A stretch of 64,000 bases of DNA from Betaproteobacteria bacterium (GTDB lineage: Bacteria; Pseudomonadota; Gammaproteobacteria; Burkholderiales; Usitatibacteraceae). The first letter of the stretch is position 1; each line of letters begins with the position of its first letter. The stretch spans positions 62,001-126,000 of the forward strand of contig JADJMI010000011.1 of assembly GCA_016709665.1 (NCBI GenBank). The letters are read 5' to 3'. Below the pieces are notes generated by a model that was not told where the DNA came from, did no database searches, and saw only the letters and a program-made list of their open reading frames with translations. The translations under genes and the position numbers were made by a program. Below, one piece after another: positions 29,116-39,601 of the stretch.

Positions 29116-29301
29116 CTACCGCATGCCGTCCATCCAGTGTTCGTCGTGGGGGAAGCGGGAAGCCACGAATGCCATGGCCACGGCGATCAGGAGGAAGGTG
29201 GCGGAAGGGTTGTCGGCGATCCAGAGGAGCAGTGCGTTCACGGAAGTTCCCTTGAGGAGGAGGTCCTGCATGCGTGGGCGGCTTTCGTCGTCGTCGCCCA
29301 C
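29116..29301 (-). CDS. Small single-span membrane protein, hypothetical
   Basis: An open frame of 61 codons. A likelier start is GTG at about 29241 ('VNALLLWIADNPSATFLLIA'), giving about 41 residues, because AAGGGAAC stands 4 nt before it. The product is one hydrophobic helix ('ATFLLIAVAMAFVASRF') with a short charged tail 'PHDEHWMDGMR'. A strong terminator 23 nt downstream supports an independent transcription unit. No family is recognised. Confidence 0.45.
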   Translation of the reverse strand: MGDDDESRPRMQDLLLKGTSVNALLLWIADNPSATFLLIAVAMAFVASRFPHDEHWMDGMR

Positions 29302-29344
29302 ACCTGAATCTTCGGCCTGGCGGGGTTCGGAAGGTGGCCGGAAA

Positions 29345-30040
29345 AGCGGCGGATTTCCCGCTCAGTTCGAATTCACGCGCCACGACAATGACGAAGGGCG
29401 CGACTTTCGCCGCGCCCCTCCTGCTGCATCGATTCCGTCCGGCAGGTTCCCCACGAACGGGGGGCTGCAGGGGGGCCACCTTCCTTCCGCATCAGGTACA
29501 CCCGCCTTTCGGGGGCGCGCACAACAGCGGCTTCTGGGGTCGGTGGCCGGCTGGGTTCGCCTTGGTTGTCGAGTGATTCCTGTCCGTTCGGTTTCGATGA
29601 ATGCAGTGTGCGGGCGGGCCGGCGGACGCGATGACGGGAAAAGTGCCCCTTGCCGGGGTCTTATCCGGCCACACGAAACCCGCGATGCCGGCCGACGCGC
29701 ATGCAGGCGACGATTCACCGGAAGTCGCCTCGCGGCCGCGCGAAAACGACGAAGGGCGCGGCTTTCGCCACGCCCTCCGGTGCTTCATCGATTCGCCTGC
29801 AGGCCCCGGGAACGGGGTTGCCAGGGAGGTCGCCTTCCTTCCGCATCAGGTACGCCCGGCTGGGGGCGCGCGCAACAGCGGCTTCTGGGGTCGGCAACCG
29901 GGTGAGGCTTTGGTTCTCGAGAATCTCCTGCGTTGGCGTTTCGATGGACCCATCCTACGGGCGTCGCCTGGGCCCCGGTCCGGGAATAAGGCGCGTGTCC
30001 TCCCGCCTTATCCCGCTACGGGAAGGGCCCGGCTCGCCGT
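29345..30040. repeat. Two tandem copies of an imperfect ~355-bp intergenic repeat
   Basis: Unit A (about 29,345-29,690) and unit B (about 29,700-30,040) share, in the same order, ACGAAGGGCGCG, a GCTTTCGCC block, CTTCCTTCCGCATCAGGTAC, GGGGGCGCGC, CAACAGCGGCTTCTGGGGTC, GGTTTCGATG-like text, and a terminal CTTATCC hairpin region. The two copies diverge by scattered substitutions and short gaps. The open frames in this stretch (both strands) are repeat-driven and I do not call them genes. No other feature is visible between 29,302 and 30,087. Confidence 0.75.
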
Positions 30041-30087
30041 ACGGGCGAAACCGGCGTGTCACGAACTCGGGCCATGCTGCGGGCTCC

Positions 30088-30744
30088 ATGGGAGCGAAAG
30101 CGAATCGCTGGCTGGGCGCGTGCGCGGCAGGCATCGGCCTCGCCGCCGCGCCGGCGTTCGCGCAGGATGCGGCGCGCGGCGAACTGCTCTATCGCGAACA
30201 CTGCCAGCGCTGCCACGGCTACCCGCCACTGCGCGGCCCCGAGACGGCGCCCTACAACCCCGAGATGATCCGCAGCGCCATCGAGAGCCGCGTGGCGCGC
30301 ATGAGTTTCCTCGCTTTCCTCACCGACGCGGACCTGGCCGACATCGCCACGTTCGTGGGACGCCTGCTGGGGATCGAGCCGATCCCGGCGCGAAATTACA
30401 CGGACCTGTGGTGGACGCCGGCGGAGCCCGGGTGGGGACTTTCGCTCGTCCAGCATGGCGCGCCGCGGCACATCGCCTTCGGCGTGCTCTTCCTCTACGG
30501 GGAGGGCAAGCGCCCCCTGTGGCTGGTGATGTCGGAGGGTCGCTGGGTGGCGCCCGCCAACGTCGAGGGCGATCTCTACCGCGTGTCGGGTCCGCACGCC
30601 GCGCAGCCGTTCCTGCCTTCGCTGGTGGGCCTTCGGCCGGTCGGCAGGCTCGCGATCGCCTTCTCGGGCGCCGACGCCGCCACCGTGACGTACACGGTGG
30701 ACGGCGTGCGGGTGGAGAAGCGCGTCGTCCGCCAGCCCTTCTAG
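30088..30744 (+). CDS. Exported one-haem c-type protein with a 'WWxPAEsGWG' domain
   Basis: A 218-residue protein with a signal peptide (about 1-25, ending 'AFAQ'), one haem-c motif CQRCH at 39-43, and a helical 'SFLAFLTDADLADIATFVGRLLG' segment typical of class-I cytochromes. A roughly 115-residue beta-rich domain starts at 'NYTDLWWTPAEPGWG' (103) and ends 'VEKRVVRQPF'. The same domain occurs twice in the multihaem protein at 55,473-57,965. Its role is unknown; context suggests a periplasmic redox or binding function. The longer open frame upstream comes from the repeat region. Confidence 0.75.
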   Translation: MGAKANRWLGACAAGIGLAAAPAFAQDAARGELLYREHCQRCHGYPPLRGPETAPYNPEMIRSAIESRVARMSFLAFLTDADLADIATFVGRLLGIEPIPARNYTDLWWTPAEPGWGLSLVQHGAPRHIAFGVLFLYGEGKRPLWLVMSEGRWVAPANVEGDLYRVSGPHAAQPFLPSLVGLRPVGRLAIAFSGADAATVTYTVDGVRVEKRVVRQPF

Positions 30745-30763
30745 GGCCGGCGGACGTGTCCCG

Positions 30764-32998
30764 CTAGACCGCGATCTTGCCGCCGTCGTTGCGGGTGATG
30801 ACGATGGTGGAGGAACGCGGGCGCGAGCCCGCCGTGGCGCCCGGCCAGGTGCTCTCGAACGTGCCGGCGGCGAGCTGCGCGGCGGTCGTGTTCTCGCCCG
30901 GATGCTGGATGTTCACGAAGAGGGCCTTGCCGTCGGCGGACTCGGCGAGCCCGGTCACCTCGCAGCCCTTCGGGCCCACGAGGAAGCGGCGCAGCGTGGC
31001 CTCCGTGACCTTCTTGCCCATCTTCGTGGTCATGTTCACGTCGACCGTCGCCCCGCCGGCGCCCTGCGGCACGGCCTTGTTGGCGATGGTGACGTTCGCG
31101 CCGTCGCCCACCTGCCCGGGCAGGGCCGCGAGGAGCATGCAATTGGTCACGTCCGTGTAGGCGCCGTCGTCCGTCTGGATCCAGAGCAGCCCGGGCGTCG
31201 CGCGGCTGAACCACAGGCCATCCGGGCTGGAGAGATCGTTGTTCGCCGTGAGGCCGGAGAGGTTCACGTTGGCCTGGTAGTCCGCGTCGGCCGCCGCCGT
31301 ATCCGCGGTGGCCTGCGCCGCGAAGAGGTAGATGTCCCAGGTGAAGGCGGTCGCCGAATGATCGCCGTTCGCGGGCAGGAAGCGGATGATGTGGCCGTTG
31401 CTGTTGCCGCGCTGCGTCGTGGCGCCTCGCGTGTCCGACCAGTAGCGCGGGTTGGCGGCGTCCAGCGGGGCGGCGGTGCTGCCGCGCTGGCTGTTGTTGG
31501 TCATCGTGAAGTAGACCTCGCCGTTCTTCGGGTTCACGCCGCCCCACTCGGGGCGATCCATCTTGGTGGCGCCGACGACGTCGGCGGCGAGGCGCGCGTG
31601 CACCAGCACGTCGGCCGCGTCGGCAAAGGGATACGTCGCGCTCGCCGACGTGATGCCGTTCACGCCGAACGTGAGCTCGACCCACGAGCCGCTGCCGTCG
31701 GCGTTGAACCTGGCCACGAAGAGCTTGCCCGCGTCGAGGTACTTGTCGCCCGCCGCCAAGCCGCGCGTCGCGTCGGCCGGGTCCCACACGGCGGTCGAGA
31801 CGTACTTGTAGACGTACTCGTTGCGCGAATCGCAGCCGGAATAGAAGACGATCGGACGGCCGGCGACGACCGGGCCCACCCAGCAACCCTCGTGGAAGAA
31901 GCGGCCCAGTCCCGTGCGCTTCTTCGGGGTGGAGGTCGCGCTGAAGGGGTCGATCTCCACGTTCCAGCCGAAGGTGTTGGCCACGTTGCGGAAATCGTCC
32001 GTGCCGTCGGCGGAGGCGCCGATCTTCGAGGCGTTCCAGCGCGTGTACGTCGTGTCGTTGGGGTCCGCCGCGACGACGGTGCTCCAGGCATAGTTGCCCG
32101 CCGATCCCTGGGTGATGCCGTAGCGATTGAGGGCGGTCACCTCCGCCGCGGTGCGGTTGGCGTTGTCGCCGGCGACGCGGCGGAAATAGAACGACCAGTT
32201 CTCCTCGCACGTGAGGTACGTGCCCCAGGGCGTGTAGCCGTTGGCGCAGTTGTTGATGGTGCCGCGCGTGCGCGTGCCGTCGGGCGAGAACCGCGTCCGC
32301 AGGAAGCGCGAGCCGGCCGCCGGGCCGGACATCACCATTTCCGTCGAGGGCGTGATGCGGCGGTTGTAGGCGGACGTCTTGCTGTAAGTCCACGCGTTGC
32401 CGGTGCGCGCCACCTCGACGACGCTGACCCCGTGGCAGTTCACTTCCTTGTCGACCTCGTCCTTCACCGTGCGCACGCCGTTCGCGACCGTCGGGCCGGC
32501 GGTATGCAGCATGAGTTGCGTGATGTTCTCGTGGTTCATGACGAGCAGGCCCCGGTCCGAGCCGTTCGGGTCGTAGGCGCCGGCGGACGTCATGCCGAAG
32601 AAGTGCATGCCGTCGTGGTGGTCGCCCGCGCGCGAAGCGTAGGACGATCCGGTGTCGCCGGCGATGTTCGCCGAATCGGGCGTCGCGGCGTTGAGGGGGT
32701 CGCCCAGCCGGTAGAGCACGCTGGCGGTGTAGCCGGCGGGGACGATGAGCGCGTCGGCGAGGCCCTTGGGCACGGCGGTGAAGCCGAGCGAGAGGTCGTC
32801 GTCGCCCGAGTCGCTGTTGCCGCAGCCCATCAGGCTGCCGCCGAAGATCGCGGTGCCGGCGAAGCCCGCTGCGCCCTTGAGGAGAGCGCGGCGCGACAGG
32901 CGCATCGAGAGCACGTTCGCGAAGGAATCGTTGCGGGAATCGTTGAAGCTGGCGTCTTCCGGGTTCGCGGCGAGGTCGTGCGCGGGACGGTCGTTCAT
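30764..32998 (-). CDS. phoX: PhoX-family exported phosphatase
   Basis: A 744-residue secreted protein of the PhoX (DUF839) family; characterised members are Ca/Fe-dependent alkaline phosphatases. A Tat-type signal lies near 33-45 ('SRRALLKGA') and a cysteine after 'GGSLMG' at about 59 could be a lipobox. Family text includes 'RAGDHHDGMHFF', 'LLVMNHEN', 'GYTPWGTYLTCEENW' (the PhoX Cys-Glu region), 'RFFHEGCWVGP' and 'SPDGLWFSRATPGLLWIQTDDG'. It is a single gene. I see no Pho box I would defend. Confidence 0.88.
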   Translation of the reverse strand: MNDRPAHDLAANPEDASFNDSRNDSFANVLSMRLSRRALLKGAAGFAGTAIFGGSLMGCGNSDSGDDDLSLGFTAVPKGLADALIVPAGYTASVLYRLGDPLNAATPDSANIAGDTGSSYASRAGDHHDGMHFFGMTSAGAYDPNGSDRGLLVMNHENITQLMLHTAGPTVANGVRTVKDEVDKEVNCHGVSVVEVARTGNAWTYSKTSAYNRRITPSTEMVMSGPAAGSRFLRTRFSPDGTRTRGTINNCANGYTPWGTYLTCEENWSFYFRRVAGDNANRTAAEVTALNRYGITQGSAGNYAWSTVVAADPNDTTYTRWNASKIGASADGTDDFRNVANTFGWNVEIDPFSATSTPKKRTGLGRFFHEGCWVGPVVAGRPIVFYSGCDSRNEYVYKYVSTAVWDPADATRGLAAGDKYLDAGKLFVARFNADGSGSWVELTFGVNGITSASATYPFADAADVLVHARLAADVVGATKMDRPEWGGVNPKNGEVYFTMTNNSQRGSTAAPLDAANPRYWSDTRGATTQRGNSNGHIIRFLPANGDHSATAFTWDIYLFAAQATADTAAADADYQANVNLSGLTANNDLSSPDGLWFSRATPGLLWIQTDDGAYTDVTNCMLLAALPGQVGDGANVTIANKAVPQGAGGATVDVNMTTKMGKKVTEATLRRFLVGPKGCEVTGLAESADGKALFVNIQHPGENTTAAQLAAGTFESTWPGATAGSRPRSSTIVITRNDGGKIAV

Positions 32999-33104
32999 GG
33001 CGGGCTCTCGGAAAGGATGGGAACAGGGAGAGCCACCTTAGGGGCGCGACGTGACAGCGTGCTTTCGGAATTGTGACGTCCCCGATTTGGCGGGTGACGG
33101 AAAG

Positions 33105-33133
33105 AAAAAGCCCCGCCGAAGCGGGGCTTTTTT
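33105..33133 (-). terminator. Terminator of groESL
   Basis: An 18-nt GCCCCGC-CGAA-GCGGGGC core flanked by A5-6 on one side and T6 on the other, so it is potentially bidirectional. It follows the groEL stop by about 20 nt. The loop reads TTCG on the minus strand. Confidence 0.85.
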
Positions 33134-33155
33134 CGTGCAGCCGGAAGGCCCGGAC

Positions 33156-34808
<1,653 letters not shown>

Positions 34809-34853
34809 TGGCTTTTCCTCTGTCTATCTATGCGTTGAATTCGGGGGTCGGAT

Positions 34854-35141
34854 TCAGGCGACCACGGCCATGATGTCTTCTTCGCGCATCACGAGCAGTT
34901 CCTCGCCGTCGATCTTGACGGTGGTGCCCGAGTACTTGCCGAAGAGGATCTTGTCGCCGACCTTCACGTCGACGGGGAAGAGCTTGCCCTCGTCGTTCTT
35001 CTTGCCGGGGCCGATGGCCATCACTTCGCCCTGGTCGGGCTTCTCGGCGACGGTGTCGGGGATCACGATGCCGGAGGCGGTCTTCCGCTCTTCTTCCAGG
35101 CGCTTGACGATCACGCGGTCGTGCAAAGGACGCAGCTTCAT
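34854..35141 (-). CDS. groES: Co-chaperonin GroES
   Basis: A 95-residue heptameric lid of GroEL. 'MKLRPLHDRVIVKRLEEE' starts the protein, the mobile-loop segment 'ERKTASGIVIPDTVAEKP' follows, and it ends 'LLVMREEDIMAVVA'. A GGAGTGA site lies 6 nt before the ATG. The longer frame upstream is an extension into the leader. Confidence 0.98.
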   Translation of the reverse strand: MKLRPLHDRVIVKRLEEERKTASGIVIPDTVAEKPDQGEVMAIGPGKKNDEGKLFPVDVKVGDKILFGKYSGTTVKIDGEELLVMREEDIMAVVA

Positions 35142-35220
35142 GAGTTCACTCCTCAGTTTCTGATTGCGATGACTGGGTTCGGGAACCGGGAAAGGGTTCC
35201 CGGTTGAAATCGGCGGGGTA

Positions 35221-35275
35221 GTAGCACTCACCCGCGGCGAGTGCTAATAGTAGTGCCGGGCAGGGCAGGTTTCAA
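35221..35275 (-). promoter_or_regulatory. groESL promoter and CIRCE operator
   Basis: CIRCE occupies 35221-35247: arms TTAGCACTC and GAGTGCTAC on the minus strand, 9-nt spacer GCCGCGGGT, one mismatch from the HrcA consensus. Immediately upstream, TTGAAA (35275..35270), 17 nt, TACTAT (35252..35247) forms a good sigma-70-type promoter whose -10 abuts CIRCE; CTTGAAA also fits the sigma-32 -35. The arrangement predicts HrcA repression. hrcA is not in the window. Confidence 0.9.
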
Positions 35276-35469
35276 GAGGGTCGTCGCGGGCGGAAGTCCG
35301 CAACCCGTGAATTCAATGGGTTGAAAGTAAGTAAGCGCTTTCATTTCCAGCCCGCATCGCCCCATGGGGCGATCCTCGCGTCCGCGGAGGATCTCCCGGG
35401 CCGCGAGGCCTGCGGGCGGAGGCGGCGAAGCCCGCCGTCTGAGGCGCTCTTGCCCGGCCCGCGCTCCAG

Positions 35470-35796
35470 CTAGCCGGTGCTCCAGGCGCGGGGCCTGCGC
35501 ATGCCGGCGATCCGGCAGGCCTGCCCGGGGTAGCCGTAGGGAAAGAGCTCGAAGAGCCGGTTTCGCGCGCCTTCGCCCTGGCGCCGCTGCAGGTGCCGGA
35601 TCACGAAGCGCGCGTCGGCGGCGACCTGGTGCTCGTCGTACCAGGCGCGCATGAAGCGGATCACCTCCCAATGCTCGCCGGTGAGGGCGATGCCCTCGCG
35701 GCGCGCGAGTTCCACGGCCGCCGCCGCCGTCCATTCGCGGGGCTCGACCAGGTATCCGTCCGCATCGAGAAGCGGCATCGTGAATGCACCTTCCAT
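35470..35796 (-). CDS. DsrC/TusE-family protein lacking the penultimate cysteine
   Basis: A 108-residue member of the DsrC/TusE/DsvC fold, which carries sulfur as a persulfide in characterised relatives. Family text is 'DGYLVEPREWTAAAAVELARREGI' near 13, 'HWEVIRFMRAWYDEH' near 42 and 'LFPYGYPGQACRIAGM' near 84. DsrC and TusE rely on a Cys at the penultimate position; here the tail is 'RRPRAWSTG' with no Cys, and only the upstream Cys ('GQAC') remains. That pattern fits the regulatory or unassigned DsrC homologues rather than a functional TusE. A start at the second Met (residue 7) is possible. Confidence 0.8.
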   Translation of the reverse strand: MEGAFTMPLLDADGYLVEPREWTAAAAVELARREGIALTGEHWEVIRFMRAWYDEHQVAADARFVIRHLQRRQGEGARNRLFELFPYGYPGQACRIAGMRRPRAWSTG

Positions 35797-35878
35797 GGCC
35801 GCATGATAGCGGCTTGCCCGCCCCGGTCAATGGCGCCGATGGGCGACCCCGGCCGGGTAGAAGGCGTATCCCGGCGCA

Positions 35879-36511
35879 TCACCCGATGAGCTTCTCGCTC
35901 CGCCCGAACTGGTAGACCACCCGTCGCGCCTTCCCCGGCTTCGTCGGGGCGGCCAGGTGCGGGCAGGGCGGGTTGCGGTAGCCGCCTTCGCGGAGCGTCA
36001 CGTCGTCCGCCACGTCCGCCCAGAGGCCGCCGCGCACCGGCCGGAACATCCACTGCACGTAGCCCCCGCGCCCGGCGACGTCGATGAGTTCCTCGCCGTC
36101 GGGCACTTCCGCCACCACCGGGGGCTGGCCTTCGATGAGCACGGGCGGGTTGCCGAAGGCGTTCATGCACTCGAAGGATTCCCGCGCCGTGCCGCCCGGC
36201 CGGATGAAGGGCTTGGCCTCCTGCCGCGCGAGGTCCCAGGAGCCCAGTTCCCAGGCCACGTCGAGGATCGCGTGCTCGAGGTCCTCGAAGCGGTCCCAGC
36301 GCTCGTTCACCTGGAGCGCGGAGCTGGGCACCGGCTGGTAGGCGACGACGTTCGCGTCCGTGACGTCCGCGAGCTTCGTCTCCACGAAGCCGTGCCAGTG
36401 CAGCGTGAGGACCACCGGGGTGTTCGCGTGGGGCACCGCCGCCACGCTCACGCCCACGAGGGGCAGTCGGTTCGAGATGAGCTGCGTCTCGATGCAGTCG
36501 AGCAGTTGCAT
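35879..36511 (-). CDS. Conserved hypothetical protein
   Basis: A 210-residue soluble-looking protein with no signal peptide or membrane segment. GGAGGG stands 8 nt before ATG 36511, which fixes the start. Composition is mixed alpha/beta with several Trp/aromatic clusters ('TLHWHGFVETK', 'VAWELGSWDLARQ', 'GGYVQWMFRPVRGG'). I do not recognise a family. It sits between the DsrC-like gene and bioA, 82 bp from the former, possibly cotranscribed with it. Confidence 0.7.
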   Translation of the reverse strand: MQLLDCIETQLISNRLPLVGVSVAAVPHANTPVVLTLHWHGFVETKLADVTDANVVAYQPVPSSALQVNERWDRFEDLEHAILDVAWELGSWDLARQEAKPFIRPGGTARESFECMNAFGNPPVLIEGQPPVVAEVPDGEELIDVAGRGGYVQWMFRPVRGGLWADVADDVTLREGGYRNPPCPHLAAPTKPGKARRVVYQFGRSEKLIG

Positions 36512-36689
36512 GGAATGAGTCCCTCCGTCAGTTGTCGATAACCTGATGCAGAAACCGCATACCGCGATCGCCAGTGAGCACAAGCAAGGGCCGTGCGCGG
36601 CCGATGTTTCGCATACAAGCCGCGCGCCGTGTTGCTAGCAGTCGACCGCGGCGGATGCCAATCGGCGGCGTCGAGCGCGCGCCGCTAGA

Positions 36690-38042
36690 ATGGCGATCCC
36701 CGTGCCCGAGCCCCACGCCGTGACCCGCAACGCCGACCTCGTCGCCCGCTCCCTCGCCGCCGTCTGGCACCCGTGCACGCAGATGAAGGTGCACGAGCGC
36801 TTGCCGCTGGTGCCGATCGCGCGCGCTTCCGGTGCATGGCTCGAGGACTTCGAGGGCCACCGGTTCGTGGACGGCGTGAGCTCCTGGTGGGTGAACCTCT
36901 TCGGCCACGGGCACCCGCGCATCGCCGCCGCCATCGCGGAGCAGGCCGCAGCGCTCGAGCACGCGATGCTCGCGGGCTTCACGCACGAGCCGGTGGTGGC
37001 GCTTTCCGAACGGCTCTCGGCGATCGCGCCCGGCAACCTCGGCCATGCCTTCTACGCCTCCGACGGCGCCTCGGCCACGGAGATCGCGCTCAAGATGGCC
37101 TTCCACCACGGGGCCAACCGCGGCAAGGCCGGCAAGGACCGCTTCGTCGCCCTCGAGGGCGGCTACCACGGCGAAACGGTGGGGGCGCTCTCGGTGACGG
37201 ACGTCGCGATCTTCCGCGATGCCTATGCGCCCCTGCTTCGCCGCAATTTCCGGGTGCCGTTTCCGTCGTCGCACGCGGCTTCCCGCGCGACCGGTGGCGC
37301 CGAGTGCGCACGAGAGGCCGCGGGCATGCTGGCGCGACTGTTCGAGTCCGAAGGCGAATCGATCGCCGCGCTCATCGTGGAGCCGCTGGTGCAAGGCGCG
37401 GGCGGCATGAGGATGTACGACCCCGAGTACCTGCGCCTCGCGCGCGCGTTGTGCGACCGCCACGAGATCCTGCTCATCGCCGACGAGATCATGACCGGCT
37501 TCGGGCGCACCGGGACGATGTTCGCCTGCGAGCAGGCCGGCATCGCGCCGGACCTGCTGTGCCTCTCGAAGGGCATCACGGGCGGGTTCCTGCCGCTGTC
37601 CTGCGTGCTCTCCACCGACGAGGTCTACGCGTCCTTCTGGGACGACGACACGGCGCGCGGCTTCCTGCATTCCCATTCGTACACCGGCAACCCGATCGCC
37701 TGCCGCGCGGCGCTCGCCGTGCTGGATCTTTTCGAGGAAGGCGACGTGATCCGCGCCAACCGCGGCAAGGCGGCGCGATTCGACCTCATCGCGGCGCCGC
37801 TCGCGGACCAGCCCGGGGTCCGGAACCTGCGTCGCCTCGGGATGATCTGGGCCTTCGAGGTGGAGACGGACGAACCCCGGTTCGCGCGCCTCGCCTTCGA
37901 ATCGGCGCTCGCGGACGGCGCGCTCCTGCGCCCCATCGGCAACACCGTCTACTTCATGCCGCCCTACGTGATCGACGACGAGGACTTCGCGACCCTCGTG
38001 AAGGCCGGCATCGGCATCGCGCAGCGCTGGGGGCGCCGATGA
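36690..38042 (+). CDS. bioA: Adenosylmethionine-8-amino-7-oxononanoate aminotransferase
   Basis: PLP enzyme of biotin synthesis that makes 7,8-diaminopelargonate from KAPA with SAM as amino donor. The 'HPCTQMK' opening, 'SSWWVNLFGHGHPRI', 'YHGETVGALSVTD', 'IADEIMTGFGRTG' and the PLP lysine in 'CLSKGITGGFLPLS' all match BioA. As called it has 450 residues from ATG 36690. That ATG overlaps a -10-like TAGAAT (36686-36691), and GTG 36720, which puts HPCTQM at residue 17 as in other BioA proteins, may be the real start. No other bio gene is here. The stop overlaps dacB. Confidence 0.93.
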   Translation: MAIPVPEPHAVTRNADLVARSLAAVWHPCTQMKVHERLPLVPIARASGAWLEDFEGHRFVDGVSSWWVNLFGHGHPRIAAAIAEQAAALEHAMLAGFTHEPVVALSERLSAIAPGNLGHAFYASDGASATEIALKMAFHHGANRGKAGKDRFVALEGGYHGETVGALSVTDVAIFRDAYAPLLRRNFRVPFPSSHAASRATGGAECAREAAGMLARLFESEGESIAALIVEPLVQGAGGMRMYDPEYLRLARALCDRHEILLIADEIMTGFGRTGTMFACEQAGIAPDLLCLSKGITGGFLPLSCVLSTDEVYASFWDDDTARGFLHSHSYTGNPIACRAALAVLDLFEEGDVIRANRGKAARFDLIAAPLADQPGVRNLRRLGMIWAFEVETDEPRFARLAFESALADGALLRPIGNTVYFMPPYVIDDEDFATLVKAGIGIAQRWGRR

Positions 38043-39426
38043 AGCGCCTTCTCGCCCTCGCCCTTTTCGCCCCGGCCCTCGCGCTGGCACAGCTGCCGCC
38101 CGCCGTGCGCGACGCGCTCGCGAAGGCCGGCGTCCCCGAATCCGCGGTCGGCGCCGTGGTGGCGCCCGTGACGGGCGGCAAGCCCCTTCTCGAGCACAAC
38201 GCCGGCAAGGCGCTCAACCCGGCTTCCACCATCAAGCTCGTCACCACGTTCGCCGCGCTCGACCTGCTGGGGCCCGCTTACACGTTCGGCACGGAGGTGC
38301 TCGCCACGGCCGAGCCCTCGGGCGGCGTGCTCGAGGGAGACCTCGTCCTCAGGGGCGGCGGCGATCCGAAGCTCACCTACGAGCGCCTCTGGCGGCTCGT
38401 GCGCCAGGTGCGCGCGCGCGGCATCCGCGAGATCCGCGGCGACGTGATCCTCGACCGCACGCGCTTCGTGACGCCCCCCCACGACCCGGCGAAGTTCGAC
38501 GGCGAGGCGCGGCGCGCCTACAACGTCGGCCCGGACGCCTTGCTGCTGCACTACAAGGCCATCGCCTTCCGCTTCATCCCGGACGCCTCCGGCGTCACCG
38601 TGCTCGCCGAGCCGGATTTCCCGACGGTGGAGGTGCTCTCGCGCCTGAAGGTCGTGAAGGAACCCTGCGGCAACTGGCGCCGCAACCTCAAGTACACGGT
38701 CGAGGAGAACGGACTCCTCGCCATCGCGGAATTCACCGGCACCTATCCGGCGGATTGCGGCGAGAAGTTCCTGCCCTTGTCCGTCTTCGACCAGGACCGC
38801 TACGCCGAGGCGCTCCTGCGCTGGCTGTGGAGCGAGACGGGCGGCAAGCTCACGGGCAAGGTGCGCGCGGCGCCGGCGCCCGCGAACGCGAAGCCCGTCC
38901 TGCGCTTCGAATCCGAGCCCCTCGCGCAACTGGTGCGCGACGTGAACAAGTTCTCCAACAACGTGATGGCGAGGCAACTCTTCCTCGCCCTTTCCGCCCG
39001 GAACGGCACGCCGGGGAGACGAAAGCGAGCGAGAAGGCCGTTCGCGACTGGCTCGCCTCGAAGGGCGTGGCGGCGCCGGAGCTCGTGATCGAGAACGGCT
39101 CGGGCCTCTCCCGAACCGAGCGGATCAGCGCGGGGAGCCTCGCGGGCGTGCTGAAGGCCGCGTGGACGAGCCCCGCGATGCCCGAGCTCGTCTCCTCGCT
39201 TTCCCTCTTCGCGGTCGACGGCACGTTCAAGCTGAAGAACGGCGCCTTCGCGGGCCAGGCGCACCTGAAGGGCGGCACGCTCACCGGCGTGCAGAGCGTC
39301 GCGGGCTACGTGCTCACGCCCACGGGCGAACGCCGGCTCGTGGTGATGATCGTGAACCACGAGAACGCCAATCGCGCGCAGCCTGCGCTCGATGCCCTCG
39401 TCGAGTGGGCGTGGAGGAGCCGTTGA
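38039..39426 (+). CDS. dacB: D-alanyl-D-alanine carboxypeptidase/endopeptidase (PBP4), frameshifted at a G run
   Basis: Periplasmic penicillin-binding protein of class C. A signal peptide (about 1-18, 'ALALAQ') is followed by the active-site 'NPASTIKLVTTFAALDLL' (SxxK at about 63-66) and the second motif 'NKFSNNVMARQLF' (SNN). After 'SARNGTPG' the frame must shift: the run at 39013-39016 has four G where five would keep the frame 'GETKASEKAVRDWLASKG'. The rest then reads through 'IENGSGLSRTERISAGSL' and the KTG-equivalent 'HLKGGTLTGVQSVAGYV' to the stop at 39424-39426. The ATG overlaps the bioA stop. The shift is probably a one-base homopolymer error. Confidence 0.87.
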
Positions 39427-39446
39427 GCTTCGGCGGAAGGTCAAAG

Positions 39447-39601
39447 GCTTTGGAACCGCAGATGAACGCAGATGAACGCAGATGGCTTGTGATTCGCTGA
39501 GAGCGTGCCGATGGTCAGCATCCAGAAATCGACCATTGGCACAGCCTGATCTCGGCCACGAACCATCTGCGTTCATCTGCGTTCATCTGCGGTTCCAAAG
39601 C
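39447..39601. repeat. Perfect 39-bp inverted repeat with internal GATGAACGCA repeats
   Basis: The left arm 39447-39485 and right arm 39563-39601 are exact reverse complements over 39 bp. Each arm contains the unit GATGAACGCA repeated in tandem. The 77-bp loop holds a second imperfect inverted repeat (GTGCCGATGGTC / GACCATTGGCAC, about 39505-39541). A further TGCGGTTCCAAAGC copy follows at about 39614-39627 after a run of nine C. It lies between convergent dacB and the decarboxylase, so it may act as a bidirectional terminator or be a mobile intergenic element. The whole gap 39,427-39,630 is this structure. Confidence 0.85.

Noticed and set aside
29362..29897. Several 60-120-codon frames in the repeat region
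   Set aside because: They follow the repeat units on both strands, show no ribosome sites, and their 'proteins' are Arg/Pro/Ala-rich without family features.
36512..36689. BirA operator before bioA
   Set aside because: No TTGTAAACC-N15-GGTTTACAA-like palindrome is present; only a -10-like TAGAAT near the start codon.
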